Assembly (NCBI RefSeq): GCF_026343185.1
Contig: NZ_JAPEMA010000001.1
Coordinates: forward strand, 2,294,001 to 2,358,000
Reading direction: 5' to 3'
Source of the DNA: Streptomyces sp. NBC_00091
GTDB lineage: Bacteria; Actinomycetota; Actinomycetes; Streptomycetales; Streptomycetaceae
Length of the DNA stretch: 64,000 nt
Shown here: one piece after another, positions 42,670 through 51,878 of the stretch
How positions within the stretch are numbered: the first letter of the stretch is position 1
How the letters are laid out: each line of letters begins with the position of its first letter
Translations under genes and position numbers: made by a program
Notes under the pieces: generated by a model
Seen by the model: only the letters and a program-made list of their open reading frames with translations
Told to the model about the DNA's origin: nothing
Databases searched by the model: none

Positions 42670-43520
42670 GCTCTCTTCTCCTGCTGACCAATGCCCTGCA
42701 GCCGTCGACCGAGGTGCTGCCCGCACTCGGCCTGCTGCTGCACAACGTCCGGGTGGCTCCCGCCGAGGGCCCGGCCCTGGTGGACACCCCGGGCGCGGAC
42801 GTCATCCTCGTGGACGGCCGCCGCGACCTGCCGCAGGTACGGTCGCTGTGCCAGCTGCTGCGGTCCACCGGACCCGGCTGCCCCCTGATCCTCGTCGTCA
42901 CCGAGGGCGGTCTCGCGGCCGTCACCGCCGACTGGGGCATCGACGACGTACTCCTCGACACCGCCGGCCCCGCCGAGGTCGAGGCGCGGCTGCGGCTGGC
43001 CACCGGCCGCCAGCAGCTGGGCTCGGACGACTCCCCGATGGAGATCCGCAACGGCGACCTGTCGGTCGACGAGGCGACGTACAGCGCGAAGCTGAAGGGC
43101 CGGGTCCTGGACCTGACCTTCAAGGAGTTCGAGCTGCTGAAGTACCTCGCCCAGCACCCGGGCCGGGTCTTCACCCGCGCACAGCTCCTCCAGGAGGTCT
43201 GGGGCTACGACTACTTCGGCGGCACCCGGACGGTGGACGTCCACGTACGGCGGCTGCGCGCCAAGCTCGGCCCCGAGCACGAGTCCCTGATCGGTACGGT
43301 CCGCAACGTCGGCTACCGCTTCGTCACCCCGGAGAAGGTCGAGCGGGCGGCCGCCGAGGCCGCCGCCAAGAAGGCTGCGGCGCAGGCCTCGGCACAGACC
43401 TCGGCACAGACCCCGGCACAGGCCTCTGCGCAGCCCGCGCCGCAGGCACCGGAGGACGTAGCCCGTTCGGAGGAAGCTCCTGTGACCATCCAGTCGGCCA
43501 AACACCCTGCCCAGAGGTAG
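42666..43520 (+). CDS. glnR: global nitrogen regulator GlnR
   Basis: 284-aa OmpR-family orphan regulator that controls ammonium assimilation genes (glnA, amtB and others) in Streptomyces. The receiver-like domain (1-115) has Asp50 ([10 protein letters not shown]) but lacks the usual acidic triad, as in GlnR proteins that work unphosphorylated. The winged-helix domain (about 125-220) includes [20 protein letters not shown] and [15 protein letters not shown]. From memory it is nearly identical to S. coelicolor GlnR up to about 225; the Ala/Gln/Pro tail is lineage-variable. Confidence 0.95.
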   Translation: MSSLLLLTNALQPSTEVLPALGLLLHNVRVAPAEGPALVDTPGADVILVDGRRDLPQVRSLCQLLRSTGPGCPLILVVTEGGLAAVTADWGIDDVLLDTAGPAEVEARLRLATGRQQLGSDDSPMEIRNGDLSVDEATYSAKLKGRVLDLTFKEFELLKYLAQHPGRVFTRAQLLQEVWGYDYFGGTRTVDVHVRRLRAKLGPEHESLIGTVRNVGYRFVTPEKVERAAAEAAAKKAAAQASAQTSAQTPAQASAQPAPQAPEDVARSEEAPVTIQSAKHPAQR

Positions 43521-43544
43521 GTCACCCCGCGTAGACTCCCGTGC

Positions 43545-44573
43545 GTGGCCAAGGTGACGCGGGATGACGTGGCGCGACTTGCGGGTACTTCTACCGCCGT
43601 CGTGAGCTACGTCATCAACAACGGACCCCGGCCGGTTGCCCCGGCCACGCGCGAGCGTGTCCTCGCCGCGATCAAGGATCTGGGCTACCGCCCGGACCGG
43701 GTCGCGCAGGCGATGGCCTCACGGCGTACCGACCTCATAGGCATGATCGTCCCGGACGCCCGCCAGCCGTTCTTCGCGGAGATGGCGCACGCGGTCGAGC
43801 AGGCCGCCGCCGAGCGCGGAAAGATGGTCCTGGTCGGGAACTCCGACTACCGGGACGAGCGCGAGGTCCACTACCTGCGGGCCTTCCTCGGCATGCGGGT
43901 GTCCGGACTGATCCTGGTCAGCCAGGGCATGAGCGAGCGCGCCGCGACGGAGATCGACGCGTGGGACGCGCGGGTGGTGCTGCTGCACGAGCGGCCCGAG
44001 GCGATCGACGACGTCGCGGTCGTCACCGACGACATCGGCGGCGCGCAGCTCGCCACCCGCCACCTGCTGGAACACGGGCACGAGTACGTCGCCTGCATCG
44101 GCGGCATCGAGAACACCCCGTCCGTCGGCGACCCGGTGGCCGACCACGTCGAGGGCTGGCGCCGGGCCATGCTGGAGGCCGGTCGGTCGATCGAGGGCCG
44201 GCTCATCGAGGCCCCGTACAACCGCTACGACGCGTACACCGTCGCCCTGGAGGTCCTGGCCCGGCCGGACCGGCCGACGGCGATCTTCTGCGCGACGGAC
44301 GACCAGGCCATCGGGGTGCTGCGCGCCGCCCGTGAGCTGCGCATCGACGTGCCCGAGGAGCTGGCGGTGGCCGGCTTCGACGACGTCAAGGAGGCGGCCC
44401 TGACGGACCCGCCGCTGACGACGATCGCCTCGGACCGCCCGGCGATGGCCCGCGCGGCGGTGGACCTCGTCCTGGACGACGCCCTGCGCGTGGCCGGCTC
44501 GCGCCGGGAGCGCCTGAAGCAGTTCCCCTCCGCCCTGGTAATCCGCCGCTCCTGCGGCTGCCGCCCTTCTTAA
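43545..44573 (+). CDS. LacI-family transcriptional regulator
   Basis: 342 aa from the GTG at 43545. Helix-turn-helix at residues 3-25 ([20 protein letters not shown]) and hinge helix, then a periplasmic-binding-like effector domain ([40 protein letters not shown]). The C-terminus RRSCGCRPS is common in the Streptomyces subgroup. Effector unknown. Its final codons and stop lie at the edge of dispersed repeat copy A. Confidence 0.9.
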   Translation: MAKVTRDDVARLAGTSTAVVSYVINNGPRPVAPATRERVLAAIKDLGYRPDRVAQAMASRRTDLIGMIVPDARQPFFAEMAHAVEQAAAERGKMVLVGNSDYRDEREVHYLRAFLGMRVSGLILVSQGMSERAATEIDAWDARVVLLHERPEAIDDVAVVTDDIGGAQLATRHLLEHGHEYVACIGGIENTPSVGDPVADHVEGWRRAMLEAGRSIEGRLIEAPYNRYDAYTVALEVLARPDRPTAIFCATDDQAIGVLRAARELRIDVPEELAVAGFDDVKEAALTDPPLTTIASDRPAMARAAVDLVLDDALRVAGSRRERLKQFPSALVIRRSCGCRPS

Positions 44574-45070
44574 CGCGCCGCTCGCACGGCTCGGCCCTGG
44601 CGGGCCTTACCGGCTTCGCGCCGCTGCGCCGGCCTCCGGCCGTCGGGTGCCGGGCGGGCCACGGGCCCGGGTCGAGGTCGTCCTTCGCCTGCGGGTAGTG
44701 CCCGCTGCGCGGGGCTTGGTCCCCATACCCGCCCTTCCCCCGTTCCCCGGGCGCTGCCCGGACCCGCGCCTCAAACGCCGGCGGGGCTGGGTTCTCAGCA
44801 GCACATCCGCGCGGGGCTCAGCCACATCCAGCCCCGCCGGCGCTTGAGGCGCGGGGGTCCGGGGGCTGGCCCCCGGCAACGAACCCGCAGGCGCACGGCT
44901 GCCGCAGCCACAACCAGCCCCGCCGGCGTTTGAGGCGCGGGGGTCCGGGGGCTGGCCCCCGGGGGCGGGCCCGCAGGCGCACGGCTGCCGCAGCCACAAC
45001 CAGCCTCGCCGGCGTTTGAGGCGCGGGGTCTGGGGCGGAGTCCCGGGAGGGCCCGGCGCGCCCTCGCCAT
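44564..45070. repeat. dispersed intergenic repeat, copy A
   Basis: Fills most of the LacI-HtrA gap. Shared blocks with copies B and C in order: CCCTTCTTNACGCG, CTCGCAC, GGCTTCGCGCCGCTGCGCCG, GGGCCAC, CGCCTGCGG, CGCTGCGCGGG, TACCCGCCCTTC, CCGTTCC, then CAGCCCCGCCGGCG/TTGAGGCGCGGGG elements. No coding potential. The first block supplies the last LacI codons and stop. Confidence 0.8.
44828..45028. repeat. 86-nt tandem array of the palindromic repeat
   Basis: CCAGCCCCGCCGGCG-TTGAGGCG units start at 44828, 44914 and 45000, exactly 86 nt apart, with an inverted copy at 44766-44790. The inverted copy and the first unit can form a long stem. Confidence 0.85.
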
Positions 45071-45161
45071 CCCAGCGCCTCATGTCGGGCATACGCGGTT
45101 CTGTCGGGCTTCTCAGCCGGGACTCAGGAAGCTCTCATGATGCGCGGACAGAGTCGTAGCC

Positions 45162-46346
45162 ATGACCGAGAGCTTCCGCCGCGAAGGCGAGTACCCGCAG
45201 GAGAACGGCCCGACCCAGAACGCGCCCTTCGGCGAGGACTGGCAGCGGGGGCGCGACCGGCTGGCGCGGGACGCCCGGGCGGGGGCGTATCCGCCGCCGC
45301 CCGCCTACCCGCCGGCGGCTTCGGCGCCCGGCTGGCACGAGGCGCACCAGCCTCCGGTCATCCAGGGCGAGACCCTCCCCGCAGGCCCGGCAGGGCCCGC
45401 GCACGCGGCCCGCGCCAAGCGCCCCGTCGCGCTCCTCGCCGCCGTCGCCCTCGCGGCGGCCGTGGTCGGCGGCGGGACGGCCGCCGCCGTGCAGCAGTTC
45501 CTCGGCCAGGGCGGGGCCGCCGGCGGAGGCGTGAACGGCACCAACGTCTCGCAGTCCAGCAACGGCACCGTCTCCGGCGTCTCCGAGCAGGTCAGCCCGT
45601 CCGTCGTCCGCATCGACACCCGCACCGGCTCCGGCCAGGGCACCGGCTCCGGCATCGTGCTCACCGCCGACGGCGAGATCGCCACCAACAACCACGTCAT
45701 CAACGGCGCCTCCGCGATCGAGGTGACCATGAGCGACGGCAAGAAGTACCCGGCCAAGATCGTCGGCACCGACCCCGCCAAGGACCTCGCCCTGATCAAG
45801 CTCCAGGGCGCGAGCGGCCTCAAGCCCGCCAAGCTCGGCAACTCCGACGGCCTCAAGGTCGGCGACCAGGTCGTCGCCATCGGCTCCCCCGACCGCCTCA
45901 CCGGCACCGTCACCAGCGGCATCGTCTCGGCACTGAACCGCGAGGTGAACGTCCCGAAGTCCGAGAGCCAGCAGCAGCAGCGGCGCCAGCAGGGCGGCGG
46001 CGGGGGCTGGCCGTTCTCGTACGACGGTCAGCAGTTCAACGGCGACACCGGCTCGAACACCACCTCGTACAAGGCCATCCAGACCGACGCCTCCCTCAAC
46101 CCCGGCAACTCCGGCGGCGCCCTCGTCAACATGAACGGCGAGATCGTCGGGATGCCCTCCGCGATCTACTCCCCCTCCAACGACAGCTCCAGCGCCGGCA
46201 GCGTCGGCCTCGGCTTCGCCATCCCGGTCAACACCATCAAGGCCGACCTCGACTCCCTCCGCAAGGGCGGCACGGGCGCCAACACCGGCAGTGGCGGAAG
46301 TGGCAGCAGCGACAACGGCACCACCGGCTTCGGCACCTCCTTCTGA
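45162..46346 (+). CDS. HtrA/DegP-like membrane-anchored serine protease
   Basis: 394 aa. A cytoplasmic Pro-rich N-terminus (1-88) and one transmembrane helix (about 89-111, VALLAAVALAAAVVGGGTAA) precede an extracellular trypsin-like domain. Catalytic triad visible: His in TNNHVINGA, Asp in KDLALIKLQG, Ser in NPGNSGGALVN. No PDZ domain; the C-terminus is a Gly/Ser tail, so this is a truncated HtrA. It precedes a two-component system on the same strand, as in other actinobacteria where MprAB controls an HtrA protease. Confidence 0.9.
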   Translation: MTESFRREGEYPQENGPTQNAPFGEDWQRGRDRLARDARAGAYPPPPAYPPAASAPGWHEAHQPPVIQGETLPAGPAGPAHAARAKRPVALLAAVALAAAVVGGGTAAAVQQFLGQGGAAGGGVNGTNVSQSSNGTVSGVSEQVSPSVVRIDTRTGSGQGTGSGIVLTADGEIATNNHVINGASAIEVTMSDGKKYPAKIVGTDPAKDLALIKLQGASGLKPAKLGNSDGLKVGDQVVAIGSPDRLTGTVTSGIVSALNREVNVPKSESQQQQRRQQGGGGGWPFSYDGQQFNGDTGSNTTSYKAIQTDASLNPGNSGGALVNMNGEIVGMPSAIYSPSNDSSSAGSVGLGFAIPVNTIKADLDSLRKGGTGANTGSGGSGSSDNGTTGFGTSF

Positions 46347-46397
46347 GACCCTGGGAGGTGCCCCGCGCACCGACCACCACCCCTGGGGGGACCCACC

Positions 46398-47132
46398 GTG
46401 AATCCTGCCGAAGGCGACCCGCAGCGGATTCTCGTCGTCGACGACGAGCCGGCCGTCCGTGAGGCCCTGCGCCGCAGCCTCGCCTTCGAGGGGTACGCCG
46501 TGGCGACCGCGGTCGACGGGCTCGACGCCCTCGACCAGGCGGCCTCGTACGCCCCGGACCTGATCGTCCTGGACATCCAGATGCCCCGGATGGACGGTCT
46601 GACGGCGGCCCGCCGGCTGCGCGCCAGTGGCAGCGTCACCCCGGTGCTGATGCTGACCGCCCGCGACACCGTCGGCGACCGCGTCACCGGCCTCGACGCG
46701 GGCGCCGACGACTACCTGGTGAAGCCCTTCGAGCTGGACGAGCTGTTCGCGCGCGTCCGCGCGCTGCTGCGCCGCAGCTCCTACGCCGCCCCCGCCGCCG
46801 GGGCGGAACCGGACGGGGACGCCCTCACCTTCGGCGACCTGCGCATGGACCTCGCCACCCGCGAGGTCACCCGCGGCGGACGCCCGGTGGAGCTGACCCG
46901 TACGGAGTTCACGCTGCTGGAGATGTTCCTCGCGCACCCGCGCCAGGTGCTGACCCGCGAACAGATCCTCAAGACGGTCTGGGGCTTCGACTTCGAGCCC
47001 AGCTCCAACTCCCTGGACGTGTACGTGATGTACCTGCGCCGCAAGACCGAGGCCGGCGGCGAGCCCCGCCTGGTCCACACCGTGCGCGGGGTGGGCTACG
47101 TACTGCGCGCCGGCGAGAGCGGGCCCGAGTGA
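46398..47132 (+). CDS. OmpR-family response regulator (MprA-like)
   Basis: 244 aa from the GTG at 46398. Receiver domain: [20 protein letters not shown], phospho-acceptor Asp in [13 protein letters not shown], Lys in [10 protein letters not shown]-binding wing: [20 protein letters not shown] and [24 protein letters not shown]. Its stop overlaps the kinase start (ATG/GTG coupling, 4 nt). Similar to envelope-stress regulator MprA by sequence and by linkage to the HtrA-like protease. Confidence 0.9.
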   Translation: MNPAEGDPQRILVVDDEPAVREALRRSLAFEGYAVATAVDGLDALDQAASYAPDLIVLDIQMPRMDGLTAARRLRASGSVTPVLMLTARDTVGDRVTGLDAGADDYLVKPFELDELFARVRALLRRSSYAAPAAGAEPDGDALTFGDLRMDLATREVTRGGRPVELTRTEFTLLEMFLAHPRQVLTREQILKTVWGFDFEPSSNSLDVYVMYLRRKTEAGGEPRLVHTVRGVGYVLRAGESGPE

Positions 47133-48553
47133 GCCCGGCCGCCAGATTCCGCGGCCTGCCGCTGCGCTCCCGGCTGGCGCTGCTGGTCGCGGTCGCGGTG
47201 GCGCTGGCCGTGGCCGCGGTGGCGGGGGTGTCCTGGGTGATGGTCCGGGCACAGCTGAACGACCAGCTGAACCAGTCCCTGGTGGCCACCGACCCCAATG
47301 AGCAGGTGCTACGCACCCTGCGCGAGGGCTGCGCGACCCGCCCGGCCCAGACGGTGCCGAACATCGCCGAAGAGCTGAACGCGACGGTCCAGATCGTCAC
47401 CGCCGACGGTGACCGGTGCCTGGTGGACGGGCGAACGGACCTGCCGGTCACCCAAGCCGACCAGCAGGTCGCGTCGACCCCGAACAGCAGCAGGCTGCAC
47501 GACGTGACGACCGCCGACGGAGTCGACATGCGCGTCTACACCAAGTCCGCCAGTCTCCCCGGCGGCCAGCGCTTCGCGATCTCCATCGCCAAACCCCTCG
47601 CCGACATCGACAAGCCCCTGTCCACCCTGGCCTGGGTGCTGCTCCTGGTCTCCGGCGTCGGGGTCGTCGGCGCCGGTGCGGCCGGGCTGTGGGTGGCCCG
47701 TACGGGGCTGCGGCCCGTCGACGAACTCACCGGTGTGGTCGAGCACATCGCCCGCACCGAGGACCTGACGGTACGGATCCCCGAGGAGGGCGACGACGAG
47801 ATCGCCCGCCTGTCACGGTCCTTCAACTCGATGACGGCCGCGCTCGCCTCCTCCCAGGAGCGCCAGGCCCAGCTGATCGCGGACGCCGGGCACGAGCTGC
47901 GTACGCCGCTCACCTCGCTCCGTACCAACATCGAGCTGCTCGCGCGCAGCGAGGAGACCGGCCGGGCCATCCCGCCCGAGGACCGCAGGGAGCTGCTCGC
48001 CTCGGTCAAGGCGCAGATGACGGAGCTGGCCGCGCTGATCGGGGACCTCCAGGAGCTGTCGCGCCCGGACGCGGCCCCGCACGGGCCGCTGGGGGTGGTG
48101 GCCCTGCACGAGATCGCCGCCTCGGCCCTGTCCCGGGCCCGGCTGCGCGGTCCCGAGCTGGTCTTCACCTCGGCCCTGGAGCCCTGGTACGTGCGGGGCG
48201 AGGCGGCGGCGCTGGAGCGGGCGGTGGTCAACGTCCTGGACAACGCGGTGAAGTTCAGCCCGCCGGGCGGCGCGGTCGAGGTGTCGCTGCGGGCGGGCGA
48301 GCTGACCGTACGCGACCACGGCCCGGGCATCCCGGCGGAGGACCTCCCGCACGTCTTCGAGCGGTTCTGGCGCTCCCCGTCGGCCCGCGCCCTGCCCGGC
48401 AGCGGGCTGGGCCTGTCGATCGTGGCCCGTACGGCGGCCCGCGCGGGCGGCAGCGCGGAACTGCGCGCCGCGCCGGACGGCGCCGGCGGCACGGAAGCCC
48501 TCCTCCGCATCCCGGGCGCCCCCACCCCACCGCCGTCGCAGATGACGGGCTAG
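47129..48553 (+). CDS. sensor histidine kinase (MprB-like)
   Basis: 474 aa, GTG start. TM1 (about 16-36), an extracellular domain of about 130 residues, TM2 (about 166-190, [20 protein letters not shown]), a HAMP linker ([20 protein letters not shown]), phospho-acceptor His in [14 protein letters not shown], then the ATPase domain with [18 protein letters not shown] and GSGLGLSIV. Partner of the preceding regulator. The 3' end overlaps the stop of the toxin remnant on the other strand. Confidence 0.92.
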   Translation: MSPAARFRGLPLRSRLALLVAVAVALAVAAVAGVSWVMVRAQLNDQLNQSLVATDPNEQVLRTLREGCATRPAQTVPNIAEELNATVQIVTADGDRCLVDGRTDLPVTQADQQVASTPNSSRLHDVTTADGVDMRVYTKSASLPGGQRFAISIAKPLADIDKPLSTLAWVLLLVSGVGVVGAGAAGLWVARTGLRPVDELTGVVEHIARTEDLTVRIPEEGDDEIARLSRSFNSMTAALASSQERQAQLIADAGHELRTPLTSLRTNIELLARSEETGRAIPPEDRRELLASVKAQMTELAALIGDLQELSRPDAAPHGPLGVVALHEIAASALSRARLRGPELVFTSALEPWYVRGEAAALERAVVNVLDNAVKFSPPGGAVEVSLRAGELTVRDHGPGIPAEDLPHVFERFWRSPSARALPGSGLGLSIVARTAARAGGSAELRAAPDGAGGTEALLRIPGAPTPPPSQMTG

Positions 48554-48808
48554 GCGGTCAGCCGTCGCCTGACCTCCGCCGCGAACTGCACCGAACCAGC
48601 CGCGGCCAGCCGGTCCAGCAGTCCGTGCAGATCGCGCGGCTCCCGCGCGTACCGGGCGGCCTGCTCGCTCAGTACGCCCGACACCCGCCGCGGCGCCAGC
48701 CGCAGCGAGCACGTGGCGGCCCTTCAGGTCGTTGCCCATCACCGGGATCAGCTGCTCGTAGCCGGCAACGGCGCTGTCGGGAAAGGCCGATGCCACAGCA
48801 CGCTGCAA
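48550..48808 (-). pseudogene. remnant of a PIN-domain toxin gene
   Basis: Downstream of the antitoxin gene on the same strand. One frame gives AVASAFPDSAVAGYEQLIPV followed by NDLKGRHVLAAA, the typical C-terminal half of a PIN ribonuclease (NDxKDRHVLAAA). Another frame then gives the helical tail (VSGVLSEQAARYAREPRDLH) to a stop at 48550. The N-terminal half with the first catalytic Asp, and the segment between the two blocks, are missing, so the toxin is dead. Confidence 0.7.
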
Positions 48809-48820
48809 GACGCCCCAGGG

Positions 48821-49267
48821 TCAGTCGTCGTAAAGGCCGGCTTCCTCTGTCAGATCGACGAGTTCGTCCAGGCCTGAACGCCGCTTGGCGCGACGTTGCT
48901 CCCGGAACTCGATGAGATCTGCGAGCAGCACTCGGCGGTGCCGCCCGGGGCGGGAGTACGACAGCTCGCCCCGATCGAGGATCTTGACGAGGGTGGGCCT
49001 GCTGACGCCCAGGAGATCCGCGGCTTCCTGGGTCGTCAGAGTGGTGTGCACGGGGGCGACCGTGACGGCCTTTCCTTCGGACAGGGCGCGTACGACGACG
49101 AGCAGCGCCTCGTACACCTCGGCGGGCAATGCCTTGGCCGTCCCGTCGGGCCCCCACAGGACGGCGGGCTCGGCGGCCTCGGGCGCTGCGTCCAGGAACG
49201 CGCGCAGCTCTGCGATCTCCGCCCGGTGCTCCGGAAGGAGCGTCCGGTCCTCGGTGATACCAGCCAT
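48821..49267 (-). CDS. excisionase-type HTH antitoxin (partner of a PIN toxin)
   Basis: 148 aa from the ATG at 49267, with GAAGGAGG 6 nt upstream. The centre carries a MerR/excisionase helix-turn-helix (LTTQEAADLLGVSRPTLVKI, then LSYSRPGRHRRVLLADLIEF). The C-terminal part (RRSGLDELVDLTEEAGLYDD) would bind the toxin. Directly followed by the broken PIN gene, so it is now an orphan antitoxin or regulator. Confidence 0.8.
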   Translation of the reverse strand: MAGITEDRTLLPEHRAEIAELRAFLDAAPEAAEPAVLWGPDGTAKALPAEVYEALLVVVRALSEGKAVTVAPVHTTLTTQEAADLLGVSRPTLVKILDRGELSYSRPGRHRRVLLADLIEFREQRRAKRRSGLDELVDLTEEAGLYDD

Positions 49268-49332
49268 GTCCAGCCTCCTTCGACTCCGCAAGCATCGCAG
49301 AATTCGAAAGAAACGCAACCTGCGCCCGGAGG

Positions 49333-50217
49333 TCAGTTGTGCCGGATCAGTGAGGTGACCAGGCCGGCTCGGGTGTTGGGGAAGTCCATCGGGACGATGC
49401 CGAGGCCGGTGCGGCCGGCCAGTTCGGAGCCGTCGACGAAGGCGTGGACCTGCGGGTTGAGGCGGTCGGAGTTCCAGCGCGGGGGCATGTACGCCGAGGT
49501 GCTGGTGTAGTTCACGAAGAGCTTGCCGGGCTGCTGGACGGCCTTGCGGAAGTGGTTCTCGATCCGGCCGCGTTTGGCGAAGGGCTCGGTGTTGTAGTCG
49601 TCCTGGATGTCGAAGACGTTGCCGTCGCCGTAGCGCAGGCCGGGCAGTCCGGCGTTGTCGGCGAGCAGGACGACCTTGCCGCGGGCCTGTCCGAGCGCGG
49701 GCAGGGCGGCGTCGATCCGGAAGAGCGGGCGCCAGCCCCGGTTGTCGAGGTAGTCGTCGAAGACGGCGCGGAAGGTGGCGTCGCTGTCGGTGGAGTACTC
49801 CTGCTTGACCCGCATCAGCACGGTCTCGGAGGGGTGCGCGGCGAGGAAGTTCCCGCAGGCGGCGAGCACGTCGCCGAACATCAGGTTCTGGTAGAACGCG
49901 CCGTGGTGGATGGCGAAGGAGCCGCCGGTCACCCGGCAGCGGACGTCGAGGAAGCGGATCCCGGAGTCGAGCTGCTCGGCGATCGAGGTGTTCTGGCAGG
50001 CGACGTAGGCCCCGCCCTGGCGGGCGCCGGAGTCGTGGGTGCCGGGGATGGTCATCCGCTGGAGGGCGGTGGAGTCGGCGAGGCCGGACATCCAGTCCTG
50101 TGTGCCGAGGGTGCGCGCGGAGGCCGGAGCCACCGCCCCGAGGGACAGGAGCGCGCCCGCGCCCACCGCCGTAACCCCGGTCAGAAAAGCCCGCCGGTCC
50201 AGTGCCATGCCCGCCAT
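49333..50217 (-). CDS. secreted phosphatidylinositol-specific phospholipase C (PLC-X domain)
   Basis: 294 aa. N-terminal Tat-like signal (LDRRAFLTGVTAVGAGALLS, cleavage near ASA). Catalytic His residues are in MTIPGTHDSGAR and SFAIHHGAFYQ; FLDVRCRVTGG and VLMRVKQEYS are further family motifs. It cleaves inositol phospholipids or GPI-type anchors; calcium dependence cannot be judged. ATG at 50217; a second ATG at 50208 would place the RR motif closer to the N-terminus. Confidence 0.88.
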   Translation of the reverse strand: MAGMALDRRAFLTGVTAVGAGALLSLGAVAPASARTLGTQDWMSGLADSTALQRMTIPGTHDSGARQGGAYVACQNTSIAEQLDSGIRFLDVRCRVTGGSFAIHHGAFYQNLMFGDVLAACGNFLAAHPSETVLMRVKQEYSTDSDATFRAVFDDYLDNRGWRPLFRIDAALPALGQARGKVVLLADNAGLPGLRYGDGNVFDIQDDYNTEPFAKRGRIENHFRKAVQQPGKLFVNYTSTSAYMPPRWNSDRLNPQVHAFVDGSELAGRTGLGIVPMDFPNTRAGLVTSLIRHN

Positions 50218-50275
50218 GCCCGCCCCTTCGCCGACCCGTTGGTGGACGGATTATGGCGTGCGGGACCCGCCTTTA

Positions 50276-50863
50276 CTACCTGTCGGTAGGGACCGGATTT
50301 TCCAGCAACTCCACCATTCTGCGCAGCCCTTGGACGAGCTCCTGCCCGGTCGGCGCCTGTTCCGGGTCGGTCAGCGCCTGCACCATCACCCCGCTCAGCA
50401 GCGCGAGGTGCACCGACCCGAGGGCCCGTACGTCCTCCTCGGCGACCGCCTCCTCGGACACCCCGGCCAGCTGCGCGGCCACCATGCGCCGGGACCGGCG
50501 CTGGCCCTCGGCGAGGGCCGCGAGCAGCTCGGGCGAGGACTGGGCGTGCACGAAGGCCTCGATGTTCGCGATCCACAGCCAGCGCATGTCGAGGAAGTCG
50601 CGGCTCTTGCGGTCCCAGGTGTCGGCGTACCGCTCCTCCGCCGTGCCGCCCTGCCCGGCGAGCCGGCCGGAGCCCGCGGCCCAGTCGTCCATGGCGGCGA
50701 ACAGCGCCTGGTTGAGCAGCGCCTCGCGCGATCCGAAGTGGTAGCCGATCGCGGCCATGCTCACCTGCGCCGCCGAGGCGATGTCGCGCACGGTCGTGCG
50801 CGCGTACCCCTTCTCCTCCAGGCAGCGGCGCGCTCCGGCCAGCAGGTCCTCGCGATTTCCCAT
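50276..50863 (-). CDS. TetR-family transcriptional repressor
   Basis: 195 aa from the ATG at 50863. N-terminal DNA-binding domain: ARRCLEEKGYARTTVRDIAS and AAQVSMAAIGYHFGSREALL. The remainder is a helical ligand-binding domain. Divergent from an alpha/beta hydrolase with a perfect 28-bp palindrome between them, so it probably represses both. Confidence 0.92.
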   Translation of the reverse strand: MGNREDLLAGARRCLEEKGYARTTVRDIASAAQVSMAAIGYHFGSREALLNQALFAAMDDWAAGSGRLAGQGGTAEERYADTWDRKSRDFLDMRWLWIANIEAFVHAQSSPELLAALAEGQRRSRRMVAAQLAGVSEEAVAEEDVRALGSVHLALLSGVMVQALTDPEQAPTGQELVQGLRRMVELLENPVPTDR

Positions 50864-50884
50864 GCCGGGATGGTATCCGCGGGC

Positions 50885-50912
50885 ATCGTCTTGGGCGCTC
50901 GCCCAAGACGAT
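50885..50912. promoter_or_regulatory. TetR operator palindrome
   Basis: ATCGTCTTGGGCG and CGCCCAAGACGAT form perfect 13-bp arms around CT. A degenerate second half-site (GCTTGCCCAAA) follows at about 50923. Placed between divergent tetR and hydrolase genes. Confidence 0.75.
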
Positions 50913-50986
50913 CGTATTGCACGCTTGCCCAAATCCTGGCAGGCTGATGCCCGTCACCGCGGGAACCGAACGGGGAGAGCCGAACC

Positions 50987-51772
50987 ATGCGCCACACGCT
51001 GAGCATCGACGGACGCGCACTGTCCTACCTGGACTTCGGCGGCGCCGGCCGCCCGCTGCTCGCCCTGCACGGCGGGATGTCCGAAGCCGCCGCCTTCACC
51101 GGCCTGGCCGCCGTCCTCGGCGACGAGTGGCGGGTCATCGCGCCCGACCAGCGCGGCCACGGCGACTCCGACCGGGCCCCGCACTACCGCCGCGAGGGAT
51201 ACGTCGCCGACGCCGTCGCCCTCCTCGACCACCTCGGCCTGACCGACCCCGTCGCCGTGCTCGGCTACTCCGTCGGCGGGCTCAACGCCTACCACCTGGC
51301 CGCCGCCCACCCCGACCGGACCGGCGCCCTGATCGGCGTGGACGCCACCGTGGAGATCTCCATCCCCTCCGGGCCGCAGTGGTACGACTTCCTCGGCGGC
51401 CTGCCCTACACCGCGCCCACCCGCGAGGAACTGCTCGCCACAGTCGGCCCGGCCGCCGCGCCCTTCGTCGCCGACGGCCTGCGCCCGCTGCCCGACGGCA
51501 CCGGCTGGCGGCTGGCGTTCCACGGGCAGGACATGCTCGACTCCATCCACGCCTGCGAGGGCGACCACTGGGACACCTGGCTCGCGAGCACCTGCCCGGC
51601 CCTGCTGATCCACGCCGGCCGCAGCCAGGCGCTCCCGCAGGCCACCGCCGACGCGATGGTCTCCCGGCGCCCGGGGACCTCGTACGCGGTCCTCGACGGG
51701 GACCACTTCGTGCCGTTCACGGACCCGGAGGGCTTCCACGCGGCCGTCGCGAAGTTCCTGGCGACGCTGTGA
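50987..51772 (+). CDS. alpha/beta-hydrolase
   Basis: 261 aa. Oxyanion motif LLALHGGMSE, GHGDSDRAP, nucleophile elbow LGYSVGGLNA and catalytic His in LDGDHFVPFTD. Substrate unknown; esterase- or dehalogenase-like. GGGGAGA precedes the ATG. Under likely control of the divergent TetR repressor. Confidence 0.88.
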   Translation: MRHTLSIDGRALSYLDFGGAGRPLLALHGGMSEAAAFTGLAAVLGDEWRVIAPDQRGHGDSDRAPHYRREGYVADAVALLDHLGLTDPVAVLGYSVGGLNAYHLAAAHPDRTGALIGVDATVEISIPSGPQWYDFLGGLPYTAPTREELLATVGPAAAPFVADGLRPLPDGTGWRLAFHGQDMLDSIHACEGDHWDTWLASTCPALLIHAGRSQALPQATADAMVSRRPGTSYAVLDGDHFVPFTDPEGFHAAVAKFLATL

Positions 51773-51801
51773 ACCGCTGCGCCACCGGTCACGGGGGAAA
51801 G

Positions 51802-51840
51802 CCGGAGGGGCGGCGGGCCCGTGGCCCACCGCCCCTCCGG
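51802..51840. terminator. bidirectional hairpin between hydrolase and nucleotidase genes
   Basis: CCGGAGGGGCGG (51802-51813) pairs perfectly with 51829-51840 between two convergent genes. Confidence 0.8.
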
Positions 51841-51878
51841 GGACGTACGTACTACGCGTCCTGTGTGACCTGCTCGAC

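Noticed and set aside
44740..45030. CRISPR-like array in the 86-nt repeats
   Set aside because: Units are palindromic and GC-rich with conserved, not variable, spacers, and no cas genes are nearby.
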